Under the pieces are notes generated by a model. That model had not been told where the DNA came from. It did no database searches and saw nothing but the letters and a program-made list of their open reading frames with translations. DNA of 64,000 nt from Bacillota bacterium. GTDB lineage: Bacteria; Bacillota_I; Bacilli_A; Izemoplasmatales; Hujiaoplasmataceae. The translations under genes were made by a program, and so were the position numbers. This document shows positions 46,056-53,837 of this stretch, one piece after another (position 1 is the stretch's first letter; each line of letters begins with the position of its first letter). The stretch is taken from assembly GCA_018818595.1 (NCBI GenBank), contig JAHIRM010000013.1, forward strand, positions 62,001 through 126,000, read 5' to 3'.

Positions 46056-46746
46056 AAAATTACGTGAATTAGAAAAACGGTTTGGCCTTTCATTTAATCA
46101 ATTTGATTTATTGGTTCGTTCTATGACACATTCATCATATGCAAATGAACATAATACTAAAAGTAATGAACGATTAGAATTTATTGGGGACGCAGTGTTA
46201 GACCTTGCTGTTGGCAAATTTTTATTTGAACATTTATCAGACGACGAAGGTGTTTTAACTAAAAAAAGAGCACAAGATGTCTGTGAACAAAGTTTATATG
46301 TCTATGCGAAAAGTTTTCAATTAGGAGATTATTTATTGTTAGGAAAAGGCGAAGAAAAAAATGGTGGCAGAGAAAAAGCGGCTGTTTTAGCCGATGCATT
46401 CGAAGCGTTTTTGGGAGCTATCTTTCTTGACAAAGGATTTGATGAAATATATAAAGTGCTTGAAAAAATCGTCTTTCCAATTATTAGAAAGACGATGAAT
46501 CAAGAAGATAATGATTATAAAAGCAAACTTCAAGAGTTGGTGCAATCGGATAAACGAACTTTAAATTATGTGATTGTGTCTGAATCTGGGCCAGCACATG
46601 AAAGAGAGTTCGTCGCAAGAGTCTATATGGATGATGATATAGTAATGGGTGAAGGTACCGGAAAAACAAAAAAAGAAGCTGAACAAAATGCAGCAAAAGC
46701 AACACTGAATAAGCTTGCTTCTAGTGATTATACTTTAGAAGAATAG
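46048..46746 (+). CDS. rnc: Ribonuclease III
   Basis: RNase III cleaves double-stranded RNA, including rRNA precursors. The 232-aa product has the signature NERLEFIGDAVLDL (40-53, metal-binding acidic residues), an endonuclease domain, and a C-terminal dsRNA-binding domain ending GTGKTKKEAEQNAAKATLNKL. ATG 46048 follows AAGGAAAT; the track to 46009 would lie deep in plsX. Confidence 0.95.
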   Translation: MNEKLRELEKRFGLSFNQFDLLVRSMTHSSYANEHNTKSNERLEFIGDAVLDLAVGKFLFEHLSDDEGVLTKKRAQDVCEQSLYVYAKSFQLGDYLLLGKGEEKNGGREKAAVLADAFEAFLGAIFLDKGFDEIYKVLEKIVFPIIRKTMNQEDNDYKSKLQELVQSDKRTLNYVIVSESGPAHEREFVARVYMDDDIVMGEGTGKTKKEAEQNAAKATLNKLASSDYTLEE

Positions 46747-46764
46747 AAGAAAAGAGGAATTTCG

Positions 46765-47433
46765 ATGGATTACAACCTTGCCAAGAAGTTAATAGAAGAT
46801 GATATTCTTGATTTCCAAAAAATGATGTTTAAGAATTATAAATTTATTGGATTATCTGAAATTGAAGCATTCATCATTATTGAACTTCATAATCAAATGC
46901 GTCAAGGCAATACTTTTTTAAATCCTTCAAAAATCATTAAGAACATTACTATTTCAAAAGATGAATTATTAACTATTTTAGATTCCCTCATTAAAAAGGG
47001 TTATTTGTCTATTCAACTTAAAAAAACAAAATCAGGAAAAGACACAGAAATCTTTTTTTTAGATGGAACTATCCAAAAGATTTTACTATATTATCAAAAA
47101 GTTATTAAAGATGAAATCATCAATCAACCAAAAAAATATGAAACAAATGAAGAAGAATTAGTAGATATGATTGAAAGTCAATTTCAAAAGCTACTGACGC
47201 CTTTAGAAATTGAAATAATTCAAAAATGGTTAAGCGAAGATCACTTTGAAATGTTAGAAATTAAAAAAGCTTTGCTTGATGCTATCAAAGCAAATAAATA
47301 TTCCATTAGTTATGTGGACAGTATTTTGATTAAACGAAGAGCAAAACTGAAAAAGAGTTCAGATGTAGTTTACAATCCAGAAAAATCAGAAGCATTAAAG
47401 GCGTTTTTTGATTCATGGGAAAAGAAACAATAA
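46765..47433 (+). CDS. dnaD: DNA replication protein DnaD
   Basis: DnaD remodels DNA and takes part in primosome assembly with DnaB and DnaI. The 222-aa product has an N-terminal winged-helix part and a C-terminal DnaD domain (LTPLEIEIIQKW, then IKKALLDAIKANKYSISYVDSILI). GAGGAATTTCG is the SD. It overlaps nth by 19 bp; dnaD-nth is also a Bacillus pair. Confidence 0.9.
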   Translation: MDYNLAKKLIEDDILDFQKMMFKNYKFIGLSEIEAFIIIELHNQMRQGNTFLNPSKIIKNITISKDELLTILDSLIKKGYLSIQLKKTKSGKDTEIFFLDGTIQKILLYYQKVIKDEIINQPKKYETNEEELVDMIESQFQKLLTPLEIEIIQKWLSEDHFEMLEIKKALLDAIKANKYSISYVDSILIKRRAKLKKSSDVVYNPEKSEALKAFFDSWEKKQ

Positions 47434-48053
47434 ATAAAGAAAGTTTTATTTATCAAGAAATTACCAAACTTTTTCCCAATGCTCATTGTGAATTAAACTA
47501 TCAGAATGCCATACAACTATTAATCGCAATTATTTTAAGCGCTCAAACAACAGATGAAGCAGTGAATAAAGTAACAAACTCTTTATTTAATAAATATAAG
47601 AATATTGAAGACTATATTCAAGTTCCTTTAGAAGTTCTTGAACAGAAATTAAAACATTTGGGTTTGTATAAAGTAAAAGCAAAAAATATCAAAGCAATGA
47701 GTATACAAATAAAGGATTTCTATAACGGTGAAATACTTCCTAGTCAAGAAATGCTCGAATCCCTTCCTGGTGTTGGAAGAAAAACAGCTAATGTATTTTT
47801 AGCGGAATGGTATCATGTTCCACGAATTGGAGTTGATACACATGTTAAAAGAATTTCCGTAAGACTTGGCCTTGCAGATGAAACGGATAATCCAGAACAA
47901 ATCGAAGTAAAATTGATGAATTTATATCATGAAAGTCTTTGGATAGATTTGCATCACAAATTCATTTTTTTTGGAAGATACTTTTGCAAAGCAAAAAAAC
48001 CAAACTGTCAAAATTGCCCGATTATTAGCGTTTGTAAGAAACCACTTATTTAG
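47415..48053 (+). CDS. nth: Endonuclease III
   Basis: A glycosylase/AP lyase for oxidised pyrimidines. The 212-aa product has the helix-hairpin-helix LPGVGRKTA (117-125) with Lys123, the catalytic Asp141 in GVDTHV, and a [4Fe-4S] site Cys191-x6-Cys198-x2-Cys201-x5-Cys207. ATG 47415 is within the end of dnaD; the SD is weak. Confidence 0.94.
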   Translation: MGKETINKESFIYQEITKLFPNAHCELNYQNAIQLLIAIILSAQTTDEAVNKVTNSLFNKYKNIEDYIQVPLEVLEQKLKHLGLYKVKAKNIKAMSIQIKDFYNGEILPSQEMLESLPGVGRKTANVFLAEWYHVPRIGVDTHVKRISVRLGLADETDNPEQIEVKLMNLYHESLWIDLHHKFIFFGRYFCKAKKPNCQNCPIISVCKKPLI

Positions 48054-48071
48054 AAGTAGTTTCTTTTTTTT
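48038..48071 (+). terminator. Terminator overlapping the nth stop
   Basis: GAAACCACTT / AAGTAGTTTC stem with one mismatch, followed by eight T; the left arm lies in the last nth codons. Confidence 0.75.
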
Positions 48072-48164
48072 GTTTAAATTTTAGCGGGATAATCATATAG
48101 TTGCAAATCATAAAAAATCATTCAACAAAAAATCCTTTTCTTTTTTAGCGTATTTGTTTATAAT

Positions 48165-48217
48165 GTCATTAAAATGAATTTTATACTTCTAAAAGAATTA
48201 ATAAAAGTCATTAAAAT
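48165..48217 (+). promoter_or_regulatory. 11-bp direct repeats between -10 box and the HTH regulator gene
   Basis: GTCATTAAAAT occurs at 48165-48175 and 48207-48217, about four helical turns apart. The first copy directly follows a TATAAT box (48159-48164). The position suits an autoregulatory operator. Confidence 0.4.
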
Positions 48218-48242
48218 TATATCCTAATGATGGAGGCAGAGA

Positions 48243-49496
48243 ATGAAGCTGGGAAAAGAACTTGAGAGAAGAAAAAAAGAAATTTTTCAATTCTATTATC
48301 GCGGAATTGGAGATTCAATTAGAAAAAAAAGAATTGAGTGTAATTTAACACAAGAACTGCTTGCAAGGGGAATATGCTCTAACACTTATATTTCAAAAAT
48401 TGAAAATAATGCGATTGCTGTGAACAAAGAAAGTCTTCTTTTGATTATGGAGCGTATGAATATCTCTTTTCAAGAAACAAGTTTTCCAGAAAAAATGATT
48501 GAAAACATGGAAAAATCAATTCAATATTTCTATAGAGATGATAAAGAAGCTTATAAAACATTATACGACGAATGCGAAAAATATGAGTTTGGAATATTGA
48601 TTCAAATTATTCGGTTGGGTTATCATACATTAATAGGAAATACAGATGAAGCTGAAATGATTAACAATGAATTGATTCGATACTTGAATTCTCTTGAAGA
48701 TTATGGATTTACAGTGTATTCCTTGTATGCATGTTGGCTTTATGTTTCAAAAGAGGATTATGAAACAGCAAGATCTTTATACGAAGCTGTCAGTCAACAT
48801 TTTTATATGAATGATGAAATATTTGGAATATATCAATTCTTAAAATTTCAAATATACGGGAATTTACATTTATTTAATGTGTCAAGAAGTGCTTATGAAA
48901 ATGCGAAAAACATGTATATGGAAAAAGGAGTAATGAGCAAACTTTTTGAAATGAGAGCAATGTTAAATCTTTTCTACGTTTATGAAAATCAAAGAGATAA
49001 AATATATCATCATGATTTCTTGTCAAATTCTTTATGTTTAAACCAAAGAAACAAATATTTTGTTCTTCTTTCAATTGAAGAAGAAAATCCACTTATATAT
49101 TTAGATAAAATACAAAAAGAAGGACAGTACTATTTGGACTCGCTGTACCTTAAATGTTTGTTTTACAAAAAACAAAGCAATGTAAATAAATATAATAGTA
49201 TAAAAGAAGAAATAAATCAAAATTACTGCTTAATGGATTCAGAAATTGATTATTATAAATTGTTATCTTTTGAAGAAAAAAACGAAGAATTTTTATATAA
49301 AGAATATTTAATCAATCAAGTGATGCCTTATGTTACAAAATTACAAAATATCTATTTAATGAATTTAGTCAATGAAAAAATAGTAACTATTTTATCAAGT
49401 AATAAAAGATATAAAGATGCTCTTGCAAATCAACAGAAGACTAATAAAGCTATTAAACGATTAAAAACATTAAAAAAAAGCAAACAGGAATATTAA
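48243..49496 (+). CDS. HTH regulator with TPR-like helical region (Rgg/RRNPP-like)
   Basis: The 417-aa product has an XRE-type helix-turn-helix (about 20-75: IGDSIRKKRIECNLTQELLARGICSNTYISKIENN) followed by more than 300 residues of alpha-helical, TPR-like sequence. That layout is seen in Rgg/MutR/PlcR-type regulators, many of which sense short peptides. No convincing peptide-pheromone gene is adjacent, so sensing is open. TGGAGG is the SD. It is divergent in neither direction and has its own promoter and a terminator shared with mrp. Confidence 0.75.
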   Translation: MKLGKELERRKKEIFQFYYRGIGDSIRKKRIECNLTQELLARGICSNTYISKIENNAIAVNKESLLLIMERMNISFQETSFPEKMIENMEKSIQYFYRDDKEAYKTLYDECEKYEFGILIQIIRLGYHTLIGNTDEAEMINNELIRYLNSLEDYGFTVYSLYACWLYVSKEDYETARSLYEAVSQHFYMNDEIFGIYQFLKFQIYGNLHLFNVSRSAYENAKNMYMEKGVMSKLFEMRAMLNLFYVYENQRDKIYHHDFLSNSLCLNQRNKYFVLLSIEEENPLIYLDKIQKEGQYYLDSLYLKCLFYKKQSNVNKYNSIKEEINQNYCLMDSEIDYYKLLSFEEKNEEFLYKEYLINQVMPYVTKLQNIYLMNLVNEKIVTILSSNKRYKDALANQQKTNKAIKRLKTLKKSKQEY

Positions 49497-49512
49497 ATTC
49501 CGTTTGCTTTTC
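49475..49512. terminator. Terminator between HTH regulator and mrp
   Basis: AAAAGCAAAC-A-GGAAT / ATTCC-GTTTGCTTTT, a long stem with one bulged A that overlaps the regulator stop. T runs on one side and A runs on the other fit convergent use. Confidence 0.75.
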
Positions 49513-49540
49513 ATTTTTAGATAAAATATTTTAAATCAAC

Positions 49541-50536
49541 CTAAAGAAGGGCTAAAATTTTTCTAGCAAGATTTAAATAAATGATTCCGATTGGTTCTGA
49601 ATCAGCGAAAATAGATGGATTACCTGATTTTGGTTGACCAATTGGGACTTCACCTAAGAAAGGAACAACTAATTTGTCTGCTACCATTTCGCCGCCATTT
49701 TTTCCGAAAATATAATGTTTTTTTCCGTTTACTTCAAAATATGACATGTTTTCAATAACGCCAATCACATCTTGACTTAGGTCTTTTGCGGCAAATCCTG
49801 CTTTAATTGCAATATGAGTTGCATTTGGATGAGGAGTTGTCACAAGAATCATTTTAGCATCTGGGACAAAGGTTTTAATATCCATGATTACATCTCCGGT
49901 TCCAGGTGGTAAATCTATGAGTAAAAATTCTAAATCTGCGCTCCAAAGAGTGTCTTCAAAAAATATTTTTAATACTTTATTAAGCATGGGTCCTCTCCAC
50001 ATAAGTGCTCTATCAGTATCAACGAAGAATTCAGTAGATACCATTTCAATTCCATCTTTTTCAAATGGATATACTTTTCCTTCAGCTGTTCCCATAAGTT
50101 CTTTTGTTTCGCATTCAAATATTTTAGGCATATTTGCTCCATAAACATCTGCGTCAATTATCCCCACTTTTTTTCCAAGAGAAGTAAGAGCATAAGCTAA
50201 ATTAGCCGTTACAGAAGATTTCCCAACTCCACCTTTTCCTGAAGCAATTCCAATCACTTTTAATGATTTTGTGAGGGTTGCAGGTCTGGTTTGATTATAG
50301 TCAATGACTAAACTTTTAAAACCCATATCTAATTTTACAATTTGGGCAACGTTTCTTGTGATTTGACTTGTGATTTCGGTGTTTTTAATTCCAACTTCAA
50401 TTAACAACATGACGGATTCGGTTTCAGGATTTATTCCTACATGTTTTATGGCATCTAATTCACCTAATGTCTTTTCAAGGCTTGGATCAATAACAGATTC
50501 AATTCTTTCTAAAATATCTTCTTTTGTATAGGGCAT
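49541..50536 (-). CDS. mrp: Mrp/NBP35 family P-loop ATPase
   Basis: The 331-aa product has an N-terminal MIP18/DUF59-like domain and a ParA-type ATPase with the deviant Walker A SGKGGVGKSS (99-108) and LIDLPPGTGD. Family members act as Fe-S carriers (ApbC/Mrp) or, in Bacillus, as the regulator SalA. The CxxC pair that binds a cluster in E. coli Mrp is missing; the equivalent stretch is ENMSYFEVNGKKHYIFG and the only Cys is elsewhere. An Fe-S carrier role is therefore doubtful. Start at 50536 follows GAGGAAAA. Confidence 0.85.
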   Translation of the reverse strand: MPYTKEDILERIESVIDPSLEKTLGELDAIKHVGINPETESVMLLIEVGIKNTEITSQITRNVAQIVKLDMGFKSLVIDYNQTRPATLTKSLKVIGIASGKGGVGKSSVTANLAYALTSLGKKVGIIDADVYGANMPKIFECETKELMGTAEGKVYPFEKDGIEMVSTEFFVDTDRALMWRGPMLNKVLKIFFEDTLWSADLEFLLIDLPPGTGDVIMDIKTFVPDAKMILVTTPHPNATHIAIKAGFAAKDLSQDVIGVIENMSYFEVNGKKHYIFGKNGGEMVADKLVVPFLGEVPIGQPKSGNPSIFADSEPIGIIYLNLARKILALL

Positions 50537-50628
50537 ATATTTTCCTCGTTTTCTATAGATTAACATGATATATTATAACGCATTACAAGAATAATGCCAG
50601 TAATTTTACTTTGAAATGAATAAGAGTG

Positions 50629-50657
50629 TTTACAATAAAGAATGCACAGTCTATAAT
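50629..50657 (+). promoter_or_regulatory. Promoter of the PIG-L gene
   Basis: TTTACA (50629-50634) and TATAAT (50652-50657), 17-bp spacer. Confidence 0.6.
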
Positions 50658-50694
50658 AAGTTTTAAATAGATGAAAAAGAAATGAGGGATTTCG

Positions 50695-51477
50695 ATGTAT
50701 ATTGAACTGCTAAAACAAATAGCTCCCATTCCAGAAATTGAACAACACGAAAAAGTTGTTTTTATTGGAGCGCACCCTGATGATATTGAAATAGGTGCGG
50801 GAGGCACAGTCGATAAATTAATAAAACTTAAAAAAGAAGTAAATTTTGTTATTATGACTGATGGAGGCTCTGGCAGTAGAGATGTTTCCCAAAATATTGA
50901 AAAATTAATTGAAACACGTAAAAAGGAAAGTGAAGAAGCAGCAGCATTTTTAGGTGTGAAAAAAGTATATTTTCTTGATTTTCCTGACGGAGGGTATTAT
51001 GAGGTTTTCGATGCAGCAAAAAAACTAGCTACTGTTCTTTTAGAACTTAATCCTGACTTAGTTGTTTGTTCTGACCCTAATTTGCCTTCAGAAATTCATC
51101 CAGATCATATTAAGTGCGGTGAAGCATCTAATTTAGCCATTATTATGGCCGCTTTTCCTTTAATGTTCGTTCGTAATCATCTCGAAATTAATGATAAATT
51201 TTTATCTCATTTTCGGCCAAGAACTTTAGCATATTATTATACACACAGACCAAATCAAACCATTTCTTTATCTAATGAGAATGTATCAAGACGTTCAAAC
51301 GCCATTCAAAAACATAAAAGTCAGTTTAAAGAATTTGAAGATTATCAAATGATTCATTCTTACTTAGAAATTCACGGAAAAGCTCTAGGGTTATTGGCGA
51401 AATCTATAGAAGCAGAAGGCTTTTTTGTGTTAGGACCCGTTCATCAACACTGTTTTCCTGAGGTCAACCATTATTAG
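50695..51477 (+). CDS. PIG-L (LmbE-like) family deacetylase
   Basis: A zinc-dependent deacetylase of the PIG-L family, 260 aa. AHPDD (26-30) provides His27 and Asp30, and HPDH (135-138) the third ligand His138. Relatives deacetylate N-acetylglucosaminyl groups, as in bacillithiol synthesis (BshB) or glycan metabolism; the substrate here is not clear, and no bshA or bshC is seen in the window. SD GAGGGAT. It forms a single-gene unit. Confidence 0.88.
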   Translation: MYIELLKQIAPIPEIEQHEKVVFIGAHPDDIEIGAGGTVDKLIKLKKEVNFVIMTDGGSGSRDVSQNIEKLIETRKKESEEAAAFLGVKKVYFLDFPDGGYYEVFDAAKKLATVLLELNPDLVVCSDPNLPSEIHPDHIKCGEASNLAIIMAAFPLMFVRNHLEINDKFLSHFRPRTLAYYYTHRPNQTISLSNENVSRRSNAIQKHKSQFKEFEDYQMIHSYLEIHGKALGLLAKSIEAEGFFVLGPVHQHCFPEVNHY

Positions 51478-51487
51478 TGATTAATTC

Positions 51488-51516
51488 TTGACATTCCTTT
51501 GAAAAAAAAGTATAAT
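51488..51516 (+). promoter_or_regulatory. Promoter of yceD-rpmF
   Basis: TTGACA (51488-51493) and TATAAT (51511-51516) with 17-bp spacer, a full consensus promoter. Confidence 0.85.
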
Positions 51517-51541
51517 TTATTTGCTGTGTTGAGGTGGTAAA

Positions 51542-52012
51542 ATGAAGTGGACAATTCACGAACTAAGGAAACTTAGTTACACCAACAATCAGTTCGAATA
51601 CCTCTGTGAATGTGATAAATTCATAAACGAAGATATATTAGATCTTGTCGATATTTCTTTAGCAGATGTTAAAGGACGTTTCAATATAATCGAAGAAAAC
51701 AGATTATATCTATTTGAACTGCACATTAAGGTTACCCTTACTATGCTTTGTGCAATTACACTGAAACCAGTAGATGTTCCTCTGGATTTTGAAACAGCTT
51801 TACATTTCTCAAAAACGTTTATTGATGATGACACTCATGTTATCGATGGAATTACTATTGATCTCGATCCTTACGTTTGGGCAGAAATTTTAGTAGAGAA
51901 ACCGATGAAAGTGGTAAGCAAAAATGCATCCAATCCTTGCTTAGAAGAACTAGCAACAATTGATGAAGAAGAAATTCTTACTGACAATCCATTTAACAAT
52001 TTAAAAGAGTAG
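51542..52012 (+). CDS. YceD/DUF177 family protein
   Basis: The 156-aa acidic product matches the DUF177 (YceD) family by its position before rpmF and by LTMLCAITLKPVDVPLDFE in the middle and the NPFNNLKE end. Relatives are thought to take part in 23S rRNA accumulation or ribosome assembly. SD GAGGTGG. The gene is 24 bp upstream of rpmF. Confidence 0.88.
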   Translation: MKWTIHELRKLSYTNNQFEYLCECDKFINEDILDLVDISLADVKGRFNIIEENRLYLFELHIKVTLTMLCAITLKPVDVPLDFETALHFSKTFIDDDTHVIDGITIDLDPYVWAEILVEKPMKVVSKNASNPCLEELATIDEEEILTDNPFNNLKE

Positions 52013-52036
52013 TAATTATTTACAGGAGGTGAAATC

Positions 52037-52234
52037 ATGGCAGTACCAAAAAGAAAAACGAGCAAGTCAGTTAAAAGAAAAAGAAGAACACATTTCAAGT
52101 TAGATGCACCAACAATGGCTGTTTGTCCTAATTGTGGAGAAGTTACACTATCTCATCAAGTTTGCAGAAAATGCGGTTTTTATAAGGGTATCCTTGTGAA
52201 AGAACCAAAACCAGTCAAAGAAGAAAAAGAATAA
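52037..52234 (+). CDS. rpmF: 50S ribosomal protein L32
   Basis: The 65-aa product [17 protein letters not shown]... has Cys30-x2-Cys33 and Cys43-x2-Cys46, the zinc-binding form of L32, and an acidic tail. AGGAGGTGA precedes the ATG. It pairs with yceD and is closed by a terminator. Confidence 0.96.
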   Translation: MAVPKRKTSKSVKRKRRTHFKLDAPTMAVCPNCGEVTLSHQVCRKCGFYKGILVKEPKPVKEEKE

Positions 52235-52250
52235 TTTTAAAAGAAAAGAA

Positions 52251-52278
52251 GCGCTGATAAAATCAGCGTTTTTCTTTT
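52251..52278 (+). terminator. Rho-independent terminator after rpmF
   Basis: CGCTGAT-AAA-ATCAGCG followed by T5 and more T. Confidence 0.85.
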
Positions 52279-52319
52279 AGTATTTATTTAAGATATGGTA
52301 TAATGACGTTGGTGATAAA

Positions 52320-53243
52320 ATGGCTGAACATGTTTCTGTATTGCTAAATGAGGCAATTGAAAATCTAAATATTAATCCAAATGGATTATACGTAGATATG
52401 ACTTTAGGTGGCGGAGGTCACAGCGAAGTCATTCTTCAGCATCTCAAAAAGGGTCACTTGTACGCTTTTGATCAAGATGAATATGCTTTAAAACAAGCAA
52501 AAATTAAATTAGCAAACTATAAAAATATTACATACATTAACTCTAATTTTGAACATGCAAAATCCGTACTTGAAGAAATGGGAATTGAAAAAGTGGATGG
52601 AATATTATTTGATTTAGGAGTTTCTTCTTTTCAATTTGATTTACCAGAAAGAGGATTTTCTTATAATTATGATAGTCCACTAGACATGAGAATGGACCAA
52701 AAATCCGCTTTATCAGCTTATGAAATTGTCAATGAATATTCAAAAGAAGAAATCATGAAAATTTTGTATCGCTATGGAGAAGAACCTTTCGCAAAAAACA
52801 TTACAATCAATATTTTAGAAGCTAGGTCTCACCAAACGATTAAAACAACTTTTGAGTTAGTAGAGATCATAAAGAAATCTTTGCCAGGAAAAATATTAAG
52901 GAAAAAGGGCCATCCAGCCAAACAAACCTTTCAAGCGTTACGAATTGCGGTAAACAATGAATTAGGTGTTTTAGAAAAAGCTTTGTATGATGCTGTTTCT
53001 TTGTTAAATCCTGGAGGAAGAATTGTAACGATTACATTTCATTCTCTTGAAGATAGAATCTGTAAAATGATTTTTAGAGAATTATCCACCATTGATATTC
53101 CTAAAGGACTACCAATCATTATTACTGAAAAACCAACTTTGAAACTAATTAACAAGCATGTGATTCTTCCATCGGAAGTAGAAATTTTAGGAAACAATCG
53201 TTCACACAGTGCAAAAATGAGAGTAGTAGAGAAAAATAAGTAA
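52320..53243 (+). CDS. rsmH: 16S rRNA (cytosine-N4-)-methyltransferase RsmH
   Basis: RsmH methylates N4 of C1402 in 16S rRNA. The 307-aa product has EHVSVLLNEAIENL, the SAM motif MTLGGGGHSE (27-36), ILFDLGVSSFQFD, HPAKQTFQALRIAVNNEL and ITFHSLEDR. It usually heads the dcw cluster with mraZ and ftsL, but here it is alone and followed by tRNA genes, in line with loss or dispersal of cell-wall genes. SD GGTGAT is modest. Confidence 0.95.
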   Translation: MAEHVSVLLNEAIENLNINPNGLYVDMTLGGGGHSEVILQHLKKGHLYAFDQDEYALKQAKIKLANYKNITYINSNFEHAKSVLEEMGIEKVDGILFDLGVSSFQFDLPERGFSYNYDSPLDMRMDQKSALSAYEIVNEYSKEEIMKILYRYGEEPFAKNITINILEARSHQTIKTTFELVEIIKKSLPGKILRKKGHPAKQTFQALRIAVNNELGVLEKALYDAVSLLNPGGRIVTITFHSLEDRICKMIFRELSTIDIPKGLPIIITEKPTLKLINKHVILPSEVEILGNNRSHSAKMRVVEKNK

Positions 53244-53258
53244 TCCCTCATTTTTTTG

Positions 53259-53290
53259 TTGACAGTCAAACGGCTTTATGATAATATAAT
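53259..53290 (+). promoter_or_regulatory. Promoter of the first tRNA-Gly
   Basis: TTGACA at 53259-53264 with an AT-rich -10 region (TAATATAAT, 53282-53290) 17 to 20 bp downstream. Confidence 0.5.
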
Positions 53291-53303
53291 TTTGCGATAA
53301 GGC

Positions 53304-53377
53304 GCAGGTATAGTTCAATGGTAGAACTTAAGCCTTCCAAGCTTACTATGAGAGTTCGATTCTCTTTACCTGCTCCA
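53304..53377 (+). tRNA. tRNA-Gly (anticodon TCC), copy 1
   Basis: A full cloverleaf can be drawn: acceptor GCAGGTA / TACCTGC, D arm GTTC/GAAC, anticodon stem TAAGC/GCTTA with loop CTTCCAA (anticodon TCC), T loop TTCGATT, and an encoded CCA after the discriminator T. Confidence 0.95.
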
Positions 53378-53430
53378 TTTTTTAAAAGTTGTCACTAGTG
53401 ATACAATATTATAGGCTTTACCTAATCGAT

Positions 53431-53504
53431 GCAGGTATAGTTCAATGGTAGAACTTAAGCCTTCCAAGCTTACTATGAGAGTTCGATTCTCTTTACCTGC
53501 TCCA
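53431..53504 (+). tRNA. tRNA-Gly (anticodon TCC), copy 2
   Basis: Base-for-base identical to the copy at 53304-53377, including CCA. The 53-bp spacer is unlike the region before copy 1, apart from a promoter-like TTGTCA (53389-53394), so each copy may have its own promoter. Confidence 0.95.
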
Positions 53505-53515
53505 GTTGTTTTTAG

Positions 53516-53547
53516 ACCCTATGATAGTCATAGGGTTTTCTTTTTTT
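53516..53547 (+). terminator. Terminator-like hairpin directly before tRNA-Ser
   Basis: ACCCTATGA-TAG-TCATAGGGT, then a T-rich run that ends exactly at the first base of tRNA-Ser. Confidence 0.8.
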
Positions 53548-53636
53548 GGAAGAGTATCGAAGAGGCTGTAACGAGCTGCACTCGAAATGCAGTCGTCCGC
53601 AAGGGCGCGTGGGTTCGAATCCCACCTCTTCCGCCA
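53548..53636 (+). tRNA. tRNA-Ser (anticodon CGA)
   Basis: Class II tRNA with a long variable arm. Acceptor GGAAGAG / CTCTTCC, anticodon stem CTGCA/TGCAG with loop CTCGAAA (anticodon CGA), variable arm GTCGTCCGCAAGGGCGC, T loop TTCGAAT, discriminator G and encoded CCA. There is no room for a promoter between it and the preceding terminator-like hairpin. Confidence 0.93.
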
Positions 53637-53641
53637 TAAAC

Positions 53642-53682
53642 TGACTAACACCTGATAACCAGGTGTTTTCTTTTTGGCGACA
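53642..53682 (+). repeat. 41-bp direct repeat, left copy (after tRNA-Ser)
   Basis: Identical over 41 bp to 55921-55961. It includes a complete terminator (53648-53675: ACACCTG / CAGGTGT and T-rich tail). It begins 6 bp after the tRNA-Ser CCA end. Confidence 0.9.
53648..53675 (+). terminator. Rho-independent terminator after tRNA-Ser
   Basis: ACACCTG-ATAAC-CAGGTGT followed by TTTTCTTTTT. Confidence 0.8.
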
Positions 53683-53837
53683 ATATTATAATCAAATACG
53701 GACAATATGGCGAAATTGACTGTATAAATTCTTTTTTAAGGCAAAAAGTTTCCACAAAATCAAAAATATTAAGAATTAATGTAAAATATTTTCCGTAAAA
53801 TTATGAAATGATGATATAATTATTGTGGGTGATAAAT

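Noticed and set aside
53445-53705. ORFs on both strands over tRNA-Gly and tRNA-Ser, one translating as a RWDSNPRA-type peptide
   Set aside because: These are classic false ORFs made by tRNA sequence; the cloverleafs explain the bases.
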